A stretch of 64,000 nt of DNA from assembly GCF_008365375.1 (NCBI RefSeq), contig NZ_QOKW01000007.1, positions 62,001 through 126,000 on the forward strand. The letters run 5' to 3'. Made by a program: the position numbers and the translations under genes. The notes below the pieces were generated by a model that saw only the letters and a list, made by a program, of their open reading frames with translations, ran no database searches and was not told where the DNA came from. Positions 16,296-25,097 of this stretch are shown in pieces (position 1 is the stretch's first letter; each line of letters begins with the position of its first letter). This stretch comes from Roseomonas genomospecies 6 (lineage in GTDB: Bacteria > Pseudomonadota > Alphaproteobacteria > Azospirillales > Azospirillaceae).

Positions 16296-16564
16296 GGTTC
16301 GAAATCCCGATCCGGAAAGGCGTTGTGGACGGTCTCGCCATCCTCCAGCGTCACGACTCTAACATAAGACCGCAGGTGTGCGACCCAACCCCAGTATCGC
16401 ACGCGGCCACCCGGCTCCCGTTGCCGTTTCACCGGATTGGACAGCACGGCGAGCACATCCAGCGGATCGATGCCGCGCCGTTCCGGCTTCGCCATGACCA
16501 CCAAGGCGAAATAGCGGGTCCGCCAGAAGGGCGGCGGCGGAAGACGGGACGGTTCCTCCGCCAT
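16292..16564 (-). CDS. small basic protein paired with DUF2283 (DUF4258-like)
   Basis: A 90-residue protein with central RRGIDPLDVLAVLSNPVKRQRE, then RYWGWVAHLRSYVRVVTLEDGETVHNAFPDRDF. The helix followed by curved beta strands and the terminal F/DRDF resemble DUF4258 and BrnT-like RNase-fold small proteins that pair with DUF2283, but no catalytic residues can be assigned with certainty. ATG 16564 lies 11 bases after the stop of the flavoprotein gene, and the gene overlaps DUF2283 at its 3' end. Confidence 0.65.
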   Translation of the reverse strand: MAEEPSRLPPPPFWRTRYFALVVMAKPERRGIDPLDVLAVLSNPVKRQREPGGRVRYWGWVAHLRSYVRVVTLEDGETVHNAFPDRDFEP

Positions 16565-16575
16565 CGCGGCGCCCC

Positions 16576-18000
16576 TTACGGCAGCATCTTGCCGGGGTTC
16601 AGCAGGCCCTTGGGGTCGAGCGCCGCCTTCATCGCGCGCAGCAGGTCGAACTCGACCGGGCTCTTGATGACCGGCATCTCGTCCTTCTTGAAGCGGCCCA
16701 CGCCGTGCTCGGCGGAGATGGAGCCGTCCAGGTCGAAGATGACCTCGTTCACCACATGGCAGATCTCGTCCCAGCGGGCGAGATAGGCGGCGGTGTCCGC
16801 ACCCTCCGGCTGGCTGAGGTTGAAGTGGATGTTGCCGTCTCCGACATGGCCGAAGGGGGTGGGGCGGATGCCGGGGCAGGCCGCGGCCACGGCGGCCTCC
16901 GCGCGCTCGATGAACTCGGCGACGCGCGACACCGGGACCGACACGTCGTTCTTGATCGAGCCGCCCTCGAACTTCTGCGCCTCCACGATGGCCTCGCGGA
17001 TGAACCAGAGCTGGTTGGCCTGGGTCTCCGACTGGGCGATGGTGGCGTCGGTGGCAAGCTCCGCCTCGAAGGCCTCTCCCAGCGCCGCCTCGACATTCTC
17101 GCGGAAGGCGTCGGACTGGGTGCCGGCGGTCAGCTCGGTCAGCACGTACCAGGGCGACGGCTCCGACAGCGGGTCGATGGTGCCGGCGACGTGCTTGAGC
17201 GCGAACTCCAGGCAGCGGCGCGACATCAGCTCGAAGGCGGCCACGGCGTCGCCCGACGCCGCGCGCAGGCGGGCCAACAGCTCGATGGCGGCGGCGGGGC
17301 TGGGCACGGCGATGAAGGCCGTCTCCGACTGGCGCGGGCGCGGGTAGAGCTTCAGCACCGCGGCGGTCACGATGCCCAGCGTGCCTTCCGCTCCGATGAA
17401 CAGGTGCTTCAGGTCGTAGCCGGTGTTGTTCTTGCGCAAGGAGCGCAGGCCGTTCCAGACGCGCCCGTCGGCCAGCACCACCTCCAGCCCCAGCACGAGG
17501 TCGCGCATGTTGCCGTAGCGCAGCACGTTGATGCCGCCCGCGTTGGTGGAGATCAGCCCGCCGATCTGGCAGGTGCCCTCCGCCCCCAGGCTCATCGGCA
17601 GCAGGCGGTCCTTGTCCTTGGCGGCCTCCTGCGCGGTCTTGAGCACGACGCCGGCCTCCGCCGTCATGGTGTAGTTCAGCGTGTCGATGCCGCGAATCCG
17701 GTTCATCCGCGACAGGCTGAGGACGATCTCGCGCCCTTCCTCATAGGGGATGGAGCCGCCGACGAGGCTGGTGTTGCCGCCCTGCGGGACGACCGGGATG
17801 CCGGCCTCCGCGCAGATCGTCACGACCGCCGCGACCTCCTCGGTGCTGGCCGGGCGGACCACCGCCGGACTGTTGCCCTTGAAGCGCCCGCGCCATTCCG
17901 ACAGGTAGGGGGCCATGTCCTCCGGCGCGGTGAGAAGGCCGTTCAGGCCGACGATAGTGCGAATCCGGTCAAGGGCGGCGATGGAGGCAGCAACGGTCAT
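16576..18000 (-). CDS. FAD-linked D-2-hydroxyacid (D-lactate-type) dehydrogenase
   Basis: Flavoprotein of the GlcD/D2HGDH/DLD family, 474 residues, oxidising a D-2-hydroxyacid and passing electrons to quinone or ETF. The FAD_binding_4 domain has VVPQGGNTSLVGGSIP and CQIGGLISTNAGGINVLRYG; the C-terminal domain has PFGHVGDGNIHFNLSQPEGA and SAEHGVGRFKKDEM. The glutamate-like acid set cannot be told from lactate by eye. ATG 18000 was chosen because the additional 28 codons upstream have no family similarity. It is a paralogue of GlcD elsewhere in this window. It heads a compact leftward cluster. Confidence 0.88.
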   Translation of the reverse strand: MTVAASIAALDRIRTIVGLNGLLTAPEDMAPYLSEWRGRFKGNSPAVVRPASTEEVAAVVTICAEAGIPVVPQGGNTSLVGGSIPYEEGREIVLSLSRMNRIRGIDTLNYTMTAEAGVVLKTAQEAAKDKDRLLPMSLGAEGTCQIGGLISTNAGGINVLRYGNMRDLVLGLEVVLADGRVWNGLRSLRKNNTGYDLKHLFIGAEGTLGIVTAAVLKLYPRPRQSETAFIAVPSPAAAIELLARLRAASGDAVAAFELMSRRCLEFALKHVAGTIDPLSEPSPWYVLTELTAGTQSDAFRENVEAALGEAFEAELATDATIAQSETQANQLWFIREAIVEAQKFEGGSIKNDVSVPVSRVAEFIERAEAAVAAACPGIRPTPFGHVGDGNIHFNLSQPEGADTAAYLARWDEICHVVNEVIFDLDGSISAEHGVGRFKKDEMPVIKSPVEFDLLRAMKAALDPKGLLNPGKMLP

Positions 18001-18247
18001 GGAGCGTAGCTTCCGGGCTGGTGGGCAACAATGCTGCGAACTGATAACGCCGAACGCAACGGTTTTCCAGCCGGACGACGGCACAAACTTCGCGCGCCGA
18101 CATAACCATATGGCTTTCCAGTTTGAGTAAATTTTTGAAAAGGACGCGCGAAACTGCCCAACCTTTAGTCTACTTACGGATGCAAATCCATTAGCGTTGT
18201 CTCTTAAAGTTAGTTATAGTTGGCTCCGTTATCCGAAGGAGGCATTT

Positions 18248-18541
18248 ATGGATGATCGCATACACGAGAACGACGTAGTCCTTCCCGCGCTCAGGGCTCT
18301 TGCGGTCGCGCCTAACGGACAGCTATCGACCACCGCATTGAAGAAAAAATTGATCGCCTATTTTCAGCCAGATGGAGAGGATGCGGAGCCGTTGCGAAAC
18401 CGAAACGATGTGAAGTTTACTCAAATTGTCCGTAACCTTAAATCGCACAAAAAACTTGAGAGGAACGGTTGGGCAATTGAGGTTCCTGGCGGATTTCAGA
18501 TTACGGAGGCTGGAAGGGCATATGTCGCCTTAAATTCTTAG
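18248..18541 (+). CDS. small winged-helix protein (Mrr-N-like) in A/T-rich island
   Basis: A 97-residue protein, ATG 18248 with a strong AAGGAGG site eight bases upstream. The pattern VVLPALRALAVAPNGQLSTTALKKKLI, a charged linker, KFTQIVRNLKSHKKLERNGWAIEV and GGFQITEAGRAYVAL matches the winged-helix domain found at the N-terminus of Mrr-type restriction proteins, here without a nuclease domain. Codon use is clearly less G/C-biased than neighbours, suggesting acquisition by transfer. It may be a DNA-binding regulator or a truncated Mrr. Confidence 0.65.
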   Translation: MDDRIHENDVVLPALRALAVAPNGQLSTTALKKKLIAYFQPDGEDAEPLRNRNDVKFTQIVRNLKSHKKLERNGWAIEVPGGFQITEAGRAYVALNS

Positions 18542-18619
18542 AGTGCAGATCAAAACCTCTGATGGACCGAGCAAAATCAATGTCTCTAGCCTATGGAGAT
18601 GGGGTTTTGATCCGCGCTC
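18541..18619. repeat. 19-bp imperfect inverted repeat after the winged-helix gene
   Basis: 18541-18559 and 18601-18619 pair at 16 of 19 positions (central GATCAAAACC/GGTTTTGATC), with about 41 bases between. It could form a long stem-loop acting as a terminator, or be the ends of a small mobile element. Confidence 0.6.
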
Positions 18620-18692
18620 TTAAAACTCGTCAGAATTCACTCAGAAGTGGACTAAGTTGAAGTCTTTGCAGGCAGGTACTTTAACTGAATTC

Positions 18693-19334
18693 TCAGGACT
18701 GGTTTTTGTGTCCAGGGCTAATCCAGCCGATGCGGCTTTCGCCGGTGCACTCCTTATCCCAAACAAGCCAAGCGTAGGCCGTCGTTCCTGAACCCTTCCG
18801 TTCGGCGTTCTTAGGGTAAAAGGTAATGCGCTCGCTAAATACCCATACTCTGGATGGAGGGGTAGGGTCAAAAATTCGGCGGAATCGTTCGTTACCTTCT
18901 AGAAATGCTAGCCGTAAGAGTAGGGCAAGTTTATAACGGCACTTGCGCAATCCGTGAAGTACAAATTCCCCAGCAAGATTGTACGGAGGGTTGGTTATTA
19001 TATTATCAGAAACGCGGTTTTCTGTCAGAAAGTCAATTCCTGGGGTGCCAAACCCTCGGTCAAATTTATCAGAGCTGAATACGTTGTGTCCGTGCTGTTC
19101 AAGGGCTTGAGACATGGCTCCATCGCCACAAGCGCATTCCCAAATTTCCCCCGTAAACTTCTCGTAATCTAAAAGCGCTAACGTAGCCCAAGGTGGAGTT
19201 GGGTAGAATTCCTCAGAGTGCCCATCTATGACGCGCTTCGTAACAGGCTGAGTAGTTGATTTCAGGCTGTAATTTCGCGATGAGAATTCTATGTCAGAAG
19301 GTGTCCAGATAAGTGTTTTATCTTGCTTCTTCAT
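18693..19334 (-). CDS. orphan DNA adenine methyltransferase-like protein
   Basis: A 213-residue protein with the N6-adenine methylase motifs IWECACGDGAMSQAL (motif I, residues about 65-78), NVFSSDKFDRG (motif II) and NIITNPPYNLAGEFV (catalytic NPPY, residues 115-118), preceded by FYPTPPWAT typical of phage and plasmid orphan methylases. No target-recognition domain is obvious and no restriction nuclease is adjacent. ATG 19334 has AAGG eight bases upstream. The gene is A/T-rich compared with the rest of the window, so horizontally acquired is likely. Specificity unknown. Confidence 0.75.
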   Translation of the reverse strand: MKKQDKTLIWTPSDIEFSSRNYSLKSTTQPVTKRVIDGHSEEFYPTPPWATLALLDYEKFTGEIWECACGDGAMSQALEQHGHNVFSSDKFDRGFGTPGIDFLTENRVSDNIITNPPYNLAGEFVLHGLRKCRYKLALLLRLAFLEGNERFRRIFDPTPPSRVWVFSERITFYPKNAERKGSGTTAYAWLVWDKECTGESRIGWISPGHKNQS

Positions 19335-19491
19335 ATGAGCGGCCTTATAGAATTTGGTATATCCAAATATTGATTGAATTCACCGAAAATGTCAATGGAA
19401 GTCTTGAGTTTGTGCGTTTAAGATGCCATTGTAAATAGCTAGGTATAGTGGGGTTTGATTGAGCGCTGATTTACGGGGCAGTGCAAACCCA

Positions 19492-19507
19492 TGCTCTAAC
19501 CGATTGA
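19492..19507 (-). other. tRNA D-arm-like 16-mer at the edge of the A/T-rich island
   Basis: On the minus strand the bases read TCAATCGGTTAGAGCA, identical to the common D-arm of bacterial tRNAs, but no acceptor, anticodon or T arms can be built around it. It may be a remnant of a tRNA attachment site at the border of the island, or chance. Confidence 0.3.
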
Positions 19508-19509
19508 AA

Positions 19510-19540
19510 CTGGGCTGAGTCTTGCGATCCTTCAGCCCAG
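19510..19540. terminator. hairpin downstream of Sua5
   Basis: CTGGGCTGA and TCAGCCCAG form a perfect 9-bp stem with a 13-base loop in the gap after the leftward Sua5 gene and before the methylase gene. No U-run follows, so it is a candidate only. Confidence 0.4.
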
Positions 19541-19567
19541 CGATTACGCGTTGTCTGGGACGCGCCA

Positions 19568-20539
19568 TCACCCCCGCGGCGCCGCCGCCCGCCGCAGGCG
19601 GTCGTTGATGGCGACACCCAGCCCCTCGTCCGGGATCGGCATCACGGCGATGGCGCGCGCACCCTCCTGATCGAGCGCGCGGAGATGGGCGAACAGGTTC
19701 GCCGCCGCCTCGTTCAGGTCACCCTGAAGGCTCAGGTTCAGCCGGGCCTTGCCGCCGCGGATGAAGCGGTCGGGGCCGAAGGTGAGGAACGCCTCGTCAT
19801 CCCCGGCGCTCGTGGCGTTCAGCCGCACGGGCGCGTCGGGGGCGTAGTGGCTTTCCAACTGGCCGGGGGACTTCGGGGCGTCGGGGTTGCCGGCGGACAG
19901 CAGGACGGGGCCGATCAGCCGCTCGATCTCCTCGCGCAGCACCGCGCCGGGGCGCAGCAGCACCGGGGTCTCGCCGGTCAGGTCGAGCACGGTGGACTCC
20001 ACCCCGACCTGGCACTTTCCGCCGGCCACCACCATGCTCACCCGGTCGCCCAGGCTTTCGATGACGTGGTGCGGGGCGGTCGGGCTGACCGCGCCGGAAC
20101 GGTTGGCGCTGGGTGCGGCGATCGGCTTCCCGGCGGCCTTCAGCAGGGCCTGCGCCACCGGATGGCCGGGCACCCGCACCGCCACGCTGTCCAGCCCGGC
20201 GGACACCAGAAGCGACAATCCGGACTCGGCCCGGCGGGGCAGCACCAGGGTCAGCGGGCCGGGCCAGAACTGGTGGGCCAGTTCCACCGCGCGCTCGTCG
20301 AGCACGGCGATGGCCTCGGCGGACTCCAGGTCCGGCACATGGGCGATCAGCGGGTTGAACTGCGGGCGGCCCTTGGCGGCGAAGATCGCGGCCACGGCCC
20401 GGTCGTCGGTGGCGTCCCCGCCGAGCCCGTAGACGGTCTCGGTCGGGAAGGCGACCAGTTCGCCGTTGCGCAGCGCCTCGCCGGCGCGGGCGAGGCCGGC
20501 GGGCGTGGCGGGGATGATGTCGGGATGCTTTTCGGTCAC
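19568..20539 (-). CDS. L-threonylcarbamoyladenylate synthase (Sua5/TsaC2)
   Basis: Makes threonylcarbamoyl-AMP from Thr, bicarbonate and ATP for t6A37 modification of ANN-decoding tRNAs; 323 residues. The YrdC domain has GELVAFPTETVYGLGGDAT, IFAAKGRPQFNPLIAH, and AAPSANRSGAVSPT; a C-terminal Sua5 domain (SPGQLESHYAPDAPVRL onward) distinguishes it from the short TsaC. GTG 20539 is the chosen start (VTEKHPDIIP); the frame is open to 20602 but that leader is not conserved in kind. Divergent from the ParA gene. Confidence 0.93.
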   Translation of the reverse strand: MTEKHPDIIPATPAGLARAGEALRNGELVAFPTETVYGLGGDATDDRAVAAIFAAKGRPQFNPLIAHVPDLESAEAIAVLDERAVELAHQFWPGPLTLVLPRRAESGLSLLVSAGLDSVAVRVPGHPVAQALLKAAGKPIAAPSANRSGAVSPTAPHHVIESLGDRVSMVVAGGKCQVGVESTVLDLTGETPVLLRPGAVLREEIERLIGPVLLSAGNPDAPKSPGQLESHYAPDAPVRLNATSAGDDEAFLTFGPDRFIRGGKARLNLSLQGDLNEAAANLFAHLRALDQEGARAIAVMPIPDEGLGVAINDRLRRAAAPRG

Positions 20540-20650
20540 GGGGCGTTTTGTAAAGCGTCGGGGGATGAAGTCAATTCGCGCGGTTGCGCCGGCTCTGTCC
20601 AAGCCTTATGACGGGTACGCGCGATAAACAACCAAATGATGGGTGTGGGC

Positions 20651-21298
20651 ATGGCGGGCAAGGTCTTCACCGTGGCGCAACAGAAGGGCGGGGCCGGCAA
20701 GACCACGCTGGTGGCTCATCTCGCCATCGCCTGGATGCAGCTCGGCCGGTCGGTCGCCACGGTCGACATCGACCCGCAGGGCAGCCTGACCCGCTGGCAC
20801 GAGGTGCGGGCGGAGGCCACGGGCGGAGAGCCCGGCTTCACCCATGTCCAGATCACCGGCTGGCGCACCCAGACCGAGGTGGAGAAGCTGGCCCGCGGCC
20901 ACGACATCGTGCTGATCGACAGCCCCCCCCACGCCCAGACGGAGGCGCGGATCGCCGTGCGCGCCGCCAGCCTCGTCATCGCCCCGGTGCAGCCCAGCCC
21001 GATGGACCTGTGGGCGGTGCAGCCGACGCTGGACCTCGCCGCGCAGGAGAAGCGCCGCCTGCTGCTGGTGCTGAACCGCGTGCCGCCGCGCGCCCGCATC
21101 GCGGACGAACTCATCGCGCGGGTCCGCGAACTCGTGAATCCGCCCGCCGTCGACATCGCGGAGGCGCAGATCGGCAACCGCACGGCCTATGCCGGCACCC
21201 TGCTGACCGGCCTGTCGGTAACGGAGGCCGCGCGCCGGACCCAGGCCGCGGCGGAGATGCAGGCGCTGGCCGAGGAGATCCTGCGCCGGGCGGCGTGA
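20651..21298 (+). CDS. orphan ParA/MinD-like ATPase
   Basis: A 215-residue P-loop ATPase with deviant Walker A QQKGGAGKTT (signature Lys), VDIDPQGSLTRW (switch) and DIVLIDSPPHAQTEARIA (Walker B). It belongs to the ParA group of small chromosomally encoded proteins that position cargo such as chemoreceptor clusters or plasmids, but no ParB or cargo gene is beside it. ATG 20651 (MAGKVF) or 20636 may be used; neither has a strong Shine-Dalgarno. Confidence 0.85.
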   Translation: MAGKVFTVAQQKGGAGKTTLVAHLAIAWMQLGRSVATVDIDPQGSLTRWHEVRAEATGGEPGFTHVQITGWRTQTEVEKLARGHDIVLIDSPPHAQTEARIAVRAASLVIAPVQPSPMDLWAVQPTLDLAAQEKRRLLLVLNRVPPRARIADELIARVRELVNPPAVDIAEAQIGNRTAYAGTLLTGLSVTEAARRTQAAAEMQALAEEILRRAA

Positions 21299-21311
21299 GG
21301 CGGGCTCTTCC

Positions 21312-24300
21312 CTACTTCTCGAACGTCCCCGGCGACGGCGCTTCCTTCCCGTCGCCCCCGTTGCCCAGGAAGAACAGGTTGCGCAGGAAACCCGGCGCCA
21401 GCATGGCGAGCGGGTTCACCGTCACGTCCGGGTCGGCCAGCGGGCCGCGGACGTGCCAGGTGGCGCTGAAGATGCCTTGCCCTTCGCCGCCGCTCAGCGC
21501 GTCGCCCAGCAGCGGGATTTGGCCGATCAGGCGGTTCAGCCCATAGACAGGCACGATGGTGCCGCGCAGGTTGGCGGTGTCCGTCTCGATGTCCACCTCC
21601 CCCGACAGGGTCAGGCCGAGCGCGGAGCCGGAGGTGCGCAGATCCTTCACGGTCAGCAGGCGCCCCTCCTTGCGGTAGTCGCTGACCGCCCGCCCGAACC
21701 GGATGCCCTTGCCGCCGCCCATCAGTTCCGCGAAGCCGGAGGGGGAGATGGCGTTCAGGATGCGGGCCAGGACCGGCGGATCGACCAGCGCGTAGTCCTT
21801 CAGCTCCATCCGCCCCTCGATGGCGGCGTCGGCCCGCGGCTCCACCGTGCGTCCGGTGATGGTGAGAGCGCCGCCCTGCACCCGGTCGTTGATGTCGAGC
21901 GCGCGGAAGGTCTCGCCCGCGTCGCTGGCCGTGATGGCCACGTCGTGGAAGCCCTGGGCGCCCGGCAGGTAGCGCAGCGACACCGCCCCCTCGCGGCCCG
22001 CCCGCGCCGTCACGTTCAGGTTCGTCCAGGACAGGCTGTCCCGTTTGATCCGCCCGGCCACGTCGGACAGGTGCCGGCCATCCCCGAAGACGACGCGGTT
22101 CAGCCGCAGGTCGAAATCGAGGGGCAGCGGTTTCTCGTCGTCCGGACCCGGCTTCTTTCCGCCGGGCGGGTCGGCCTTGCCGGCCAGCACGCGGGCGTCC
22201 AGGCTCTGGCCCGTGATGGTCCCGGAATAGCCGGCCTTGCCGCCATCATGGACCGTCACGTCGGCCTTCAGGTCGGTCTGGCCCACCGACAACTGGCTGA
22301 CCGCCACCTTGGTGACCGCCATGGTCTGGGGGGCCAGATCGACCACCGCCTGGGCGCGCAGGCCCCCGGCATCGACGGACAGGCCGGTGACGCGGGTCAC
22401 CCGGTCCTTCTGGAACTCCAGCGCAAGCTTGCCCGTGCCGGGGACGCCGGGCCTCTTCTCCCAGCCCAGCTCGTCGATGCGCAGATGGGTCTTTTCCAGG
22501 TTCAGCCCGGCGGTCAGCCCGAAGCGGCGGCGCTGGTCCACGGTGAACAGCACGTCCGCCCCCATCGGCCCCGCGACATGCTCGCCGAGGTCGATGCCGT
22601 GGCTGCGCAGATCCTTCGCGTCCACGTCGCCTTTCACGGCGATGCGGGTGCGCGGCCCCTTGGCGGTGGAGGTGAACTGCTCCTTCCAGTCGATGCTGAC
22701 GGGGATGCCGTCCAGTTTGGTGTTGCCCTTCACCGTCATGGCGTTCATGTCGAGCGCCAGGGTCAGGTCGCCCTCCGTCGCGGTCAGCCCGGCGGCGACC
22801 TTCTCCACCCCCACGCCGCGCAGCTTCGCCGCGACGTTCAGGTCCAACTGCTCCACCTTCAGATCGACCAGCAGCGGGAACTGGAAATGGAGCTGCGCGT
22901 CGGCCTGCCCCTGCGTCCGCTTCGGATCGAGGTCGAGGCGGCTGGGATAGCCCAGCGGCGGGCTGTCCAGAACCGTCAGGATGGTGCGCACCGGCCCGCG
23001 GACCGGGACGCGGATGTCCATGGTCTCCTGCCCGGTGTCCAGCCCGCCGATGACGACCGTGCCCTCGCCGAGCTGGACGTCGTCGATCCGCCCACCCTTG
23101 GTCTGGATGGTGAAGGTCTTGCCGTCGGTGGACACCTCCGCCGACAGGCCGGTCACCTTGGGCAGGGGATGGAAGTAATCCACCGTCATGCCCTCGGCCT
23201 GGATGCCGGCGTGGAAATGCGTCAGGTCGATCGCCGCGAGGTCGGCCAGCGGACTGGCGGCGCTGACCGTGGCCCTCGCCTCCGGCACGATGCCGTGCGA
23301 CAGGTTGGTGGTCACCCATTCCCGCGCGTTCTTCCCCAGCCCCAGCGGCCACAGCCGGGGCAGGTCGTCCGCCGGCACCTGCCGCGCCGTCACGGCGGCC
23401 TCGACGGACAGCCGGGCGCCGGGCGTGTCGGTGGGCGTGTTGGCGGGCGTGTCGGGCTGCGCGATGGTGGCGCGCGCCGTCCCCTCCACGGTCGGCCCGC
23501 CGAGGTCGAGCGCCAGCCGCTCCACCTCCAGCCGGCCCGAGGCGCGGTCCCCGGCCATCGTCAGCGCCGCGGAGGCGACGGGCAACGGTTCCGGGAACAG
23601 CTCCGGATGGACGACGAGGCCCTCGCCGGCCTTCAGATCGGCCCGCCCGCTGCGCGGCTGCCAGCCGGCGTCCAGCTCCACGCTCGCGGCCCCGGACAGG
23701 GGAAGCCGTGCTGCGGCCAGCGGAGCCAGCGCCGGGGCGAGCCCGGCCAGTTCGGCGGGAACCAGCCCGTCCAGCCGCGCCGCGACCGACGTGCCCTTGC
23801 CCGGAACCTGCGTGCCGTCCAGGCCGAGGGAGGCCCGATTGCTCCCCACCGTCAGGCCCAGGTGCAGGCTGCCGTCGCGCCGGTCGCCGCGTTCCCGCAA
23901 CTCGGCGCGCCCGGTCAGTTCCAGCCCCTCCAGCGCGAGGTCCAGCCGGTCCAGCTCCGCCCGCCGGCCCGGCACGTCGAGGCTTCCACGCAGCCGCATG
24001 CGCTCAACGCGGTAGGGATCGGGGCGCAGGGCGGGCAGGCTCACCGCTCCGGCGCCGCCATGCAGGTCGAAGCCGAAGCGCACCGGGTCGAGCCGCGAAT
24101 CCAGCGTGGCGTCGATCCGCCCGCCGAGGGGCACCGTCACCGCGGACAGCGGCGCCAGCATCGGGCCGATCTTCGCCAGCGCCGCGGGCTGCAAGCCTTC
24201 GAAGCGGGCGGCCAGCGCGGTCACCGAATCGGTCATGCGGTGGCTGCCCGACGCCTCCACCGCCGCCGTCCGCCCGTCGAGGTCGAGCAGCAGTTGCGCC

Positions 24301-24968
24301 CCGCCGACGATCTCCGTCGCGTCGCGGCTCAGCACGATGTCGGCGCGGCTGGCGTGCCAGGACAGGCCCAGCATGCGGTTCGTCACCGTCAGGTCGGCGC
24401 CCATGACGGTCAGCCGCCGCAGAAGCCCCAGCGGACGGCCGATGTCCGGCGGCTGCAACAAGGTGGAAACGATCTCCCCCGCGAAGTCGGGGCCGCCCGC
24501 CGGCTCCTCCTTCTCCGGCTGGCCGGGGGCCGGGAGCGAGCGCACGTCGAAGTCCAGGCTGCCGTCGGCCCGGCGCACCACCTGGAGGCGCGGGCGCACG
24601 AGATCGAGCCGCGTCGGCGACAGCTTGCCCTGGAACAGCGCCCGCACGGAGAAGCCGACGCCCAGCTCCGGCACCGCCGCCAGCTCGTTTCCATCGGCGT
24701 TGACCGCGTGCACGTCAATGGCGCGCAGGTCCAGCCGGGTCAGCCCGTCGCTCTCCTCCTCGTCCACCCAGGACAGGACGAGCTGGCCGACATCGACGCG
24801 GTAGCGGCCCTGCGGGTCGCTCAGCGCGCGCTCCACGTAAGGGGTCAGCGGATCGAGCGCGATCGGCCCCTGGGCCAGCCGCCACGCGAACAGCCCGCCC
24901 GCGGCGCCGACGACGGCCACCGTGCCCGCGGTGGTCCAGGCCAGGATCTTGGCGGTGCGCCGGATCAC
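21312..24968 (-). CDS. large AsmA/YhdP-like envelope protein
   Basis: A protein of about 1,218 residues with one N-terminal membrane helix (residues about 7-30) and a long periplasmic beta-rich body of repeated strands, ending in the DUF3971/AsmA-like C-terminal region (IRFGRAVSDYRKEGRLLTV, LTLSGEVDIETDTANLRGTI, VYGLNRLIGQIPLLGD). Proteins of this type form hydrophobic grooves spanning the periplasm and carry phospholipids to the outer membrane. A Thr/Pro repeat (NTPTDTPG) interrupts the middle. Start is uncertain: GTG 24968 gives a proper basic N-terminus (VIRRTAKIL); GTG 25013 adds 15 residues. Divergent from glnE. Confidence 0.85.
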   Translation of the reverse strand: MIRRTAKILAWTTAGTVAVVGAAGGLFAWRLAQGPIALDPLTPYVERALSDPQGRYRVDVGQLVLSWVDEEESDGLTRLDLRAIDVHAVNADGNELAAVPELGVGFSVRALFQGKLSPTRLDLVRPRLQVVRRADGSLDFDVRSLPAPGQPEKEEPAGGPDFAGEIVSTLLQPPDIGRPLGLLRRLTVMGADLTVTNRMLGLSWHASRADIVLSRDATEIVGGAQLLLDLDGRTAAVEASGSHRMTDSVTALAARFEGLQPAALAKIGPMLAPLSAVTVPLGGRIDATLDSRLDPVRFGFDLHGGAGAVSLPALRPDPYRVERMRLRGSLDVPGRRAELDRLDLALEGLELTGRAELRERGDRRDGSLHLGLTVGSNRASLGLDGTQVPGKGTSVAARLDGLVPAELAGLAPALAPLAAARLPLSGAASVELDAGWQPRSGRADLKAGEGLVVHPELFPEPLPVASAALTMAGDRASGRLEVERLALDLGGPTVEGTARATIAQPDTPANTPTDTPGARLSVEAAVTARQVPADDLPRLWPLGLGKNAREWVTTNLSHGIVPEARATVSAASPLADLAAIDLTHFHAGIQAEGMTVDYFHPLPKVTGLSAEVSTDGKTFTIQTKGGRIDDVQLGEGTVVIGGLDTGQETMDIRVPVRGPVRTILTVLDSPPLGYPSRLDLDPKRTQGQADAQLHFQFPLLVDLKVEQLDLNVAAKLRGVGVEKVAAGLTATEGDLTLALDMNAMTVKGNTKLDGIPVSIDWKEQFTSTAKGPRTRIAVKGDVDAKDLRSHGIDLGEHVAGPMGADVLFTVDQRRRFGLTAGLNLEKTHLRIDELGWEKRPGVPGTGKLALEFQKDRVTRVTGLSVDAGGLRAQAVVDLAPQTMAVTKVAVSQLSVGQTDLKADVTVHDGGKAGYSGTITGQSLDARVLAGKADPPGGKKPGPDDEKPLPLDFDLRLNRVVFGDGRHLSDVAGRIKRDSLSWTNLNVTARAGREGAVSLRYLPGAQGFHDVAITASDAGETFRALDINDRVQGGALTITGRTVEPRADAAIEGRMELKDYALVDPPVLARILNAISPSGFAELMGGGKGIRFGRAVSDYRKEGRLLTVKDLRTSGSALGLTLSGEVDIETDTANLRGTIVPVYGLNRLIGQIPLLGDALSGGEGQGIFSATWHVRGPLADPDVTVNPLAMLAPGFLRNLFFLGNGGDGKEAPSPGTFEK

Positions 24969-25097
24969 GGACGCTGTTCCGGCGCAGAGCCCGGCCCAGA
25001 CCCCGGCGCACACGGTGCCGACGATTTGTCACGGTTGACCGCAACGGCCGGACCGCGCACCTTCCTGCTCAGTTCTTGTGCAGGGATAGCCGCGATC

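Noticed and set aside
18641..18871. Short minus-strand frame overlapping the methylase 3' end
   Set aside because: It overlaps the methylase in another frame and shows no domain or start signal.
21453..25097. A reading frame open for over 3.6 kb in front of glnE on the plus strand
   Set aside because: It is the exact antisense of the AsmA/YhdP-like gene; Ala/Gly/Arg/Gln/His-rich without domains. The high third-position GC removes stops in this frame.
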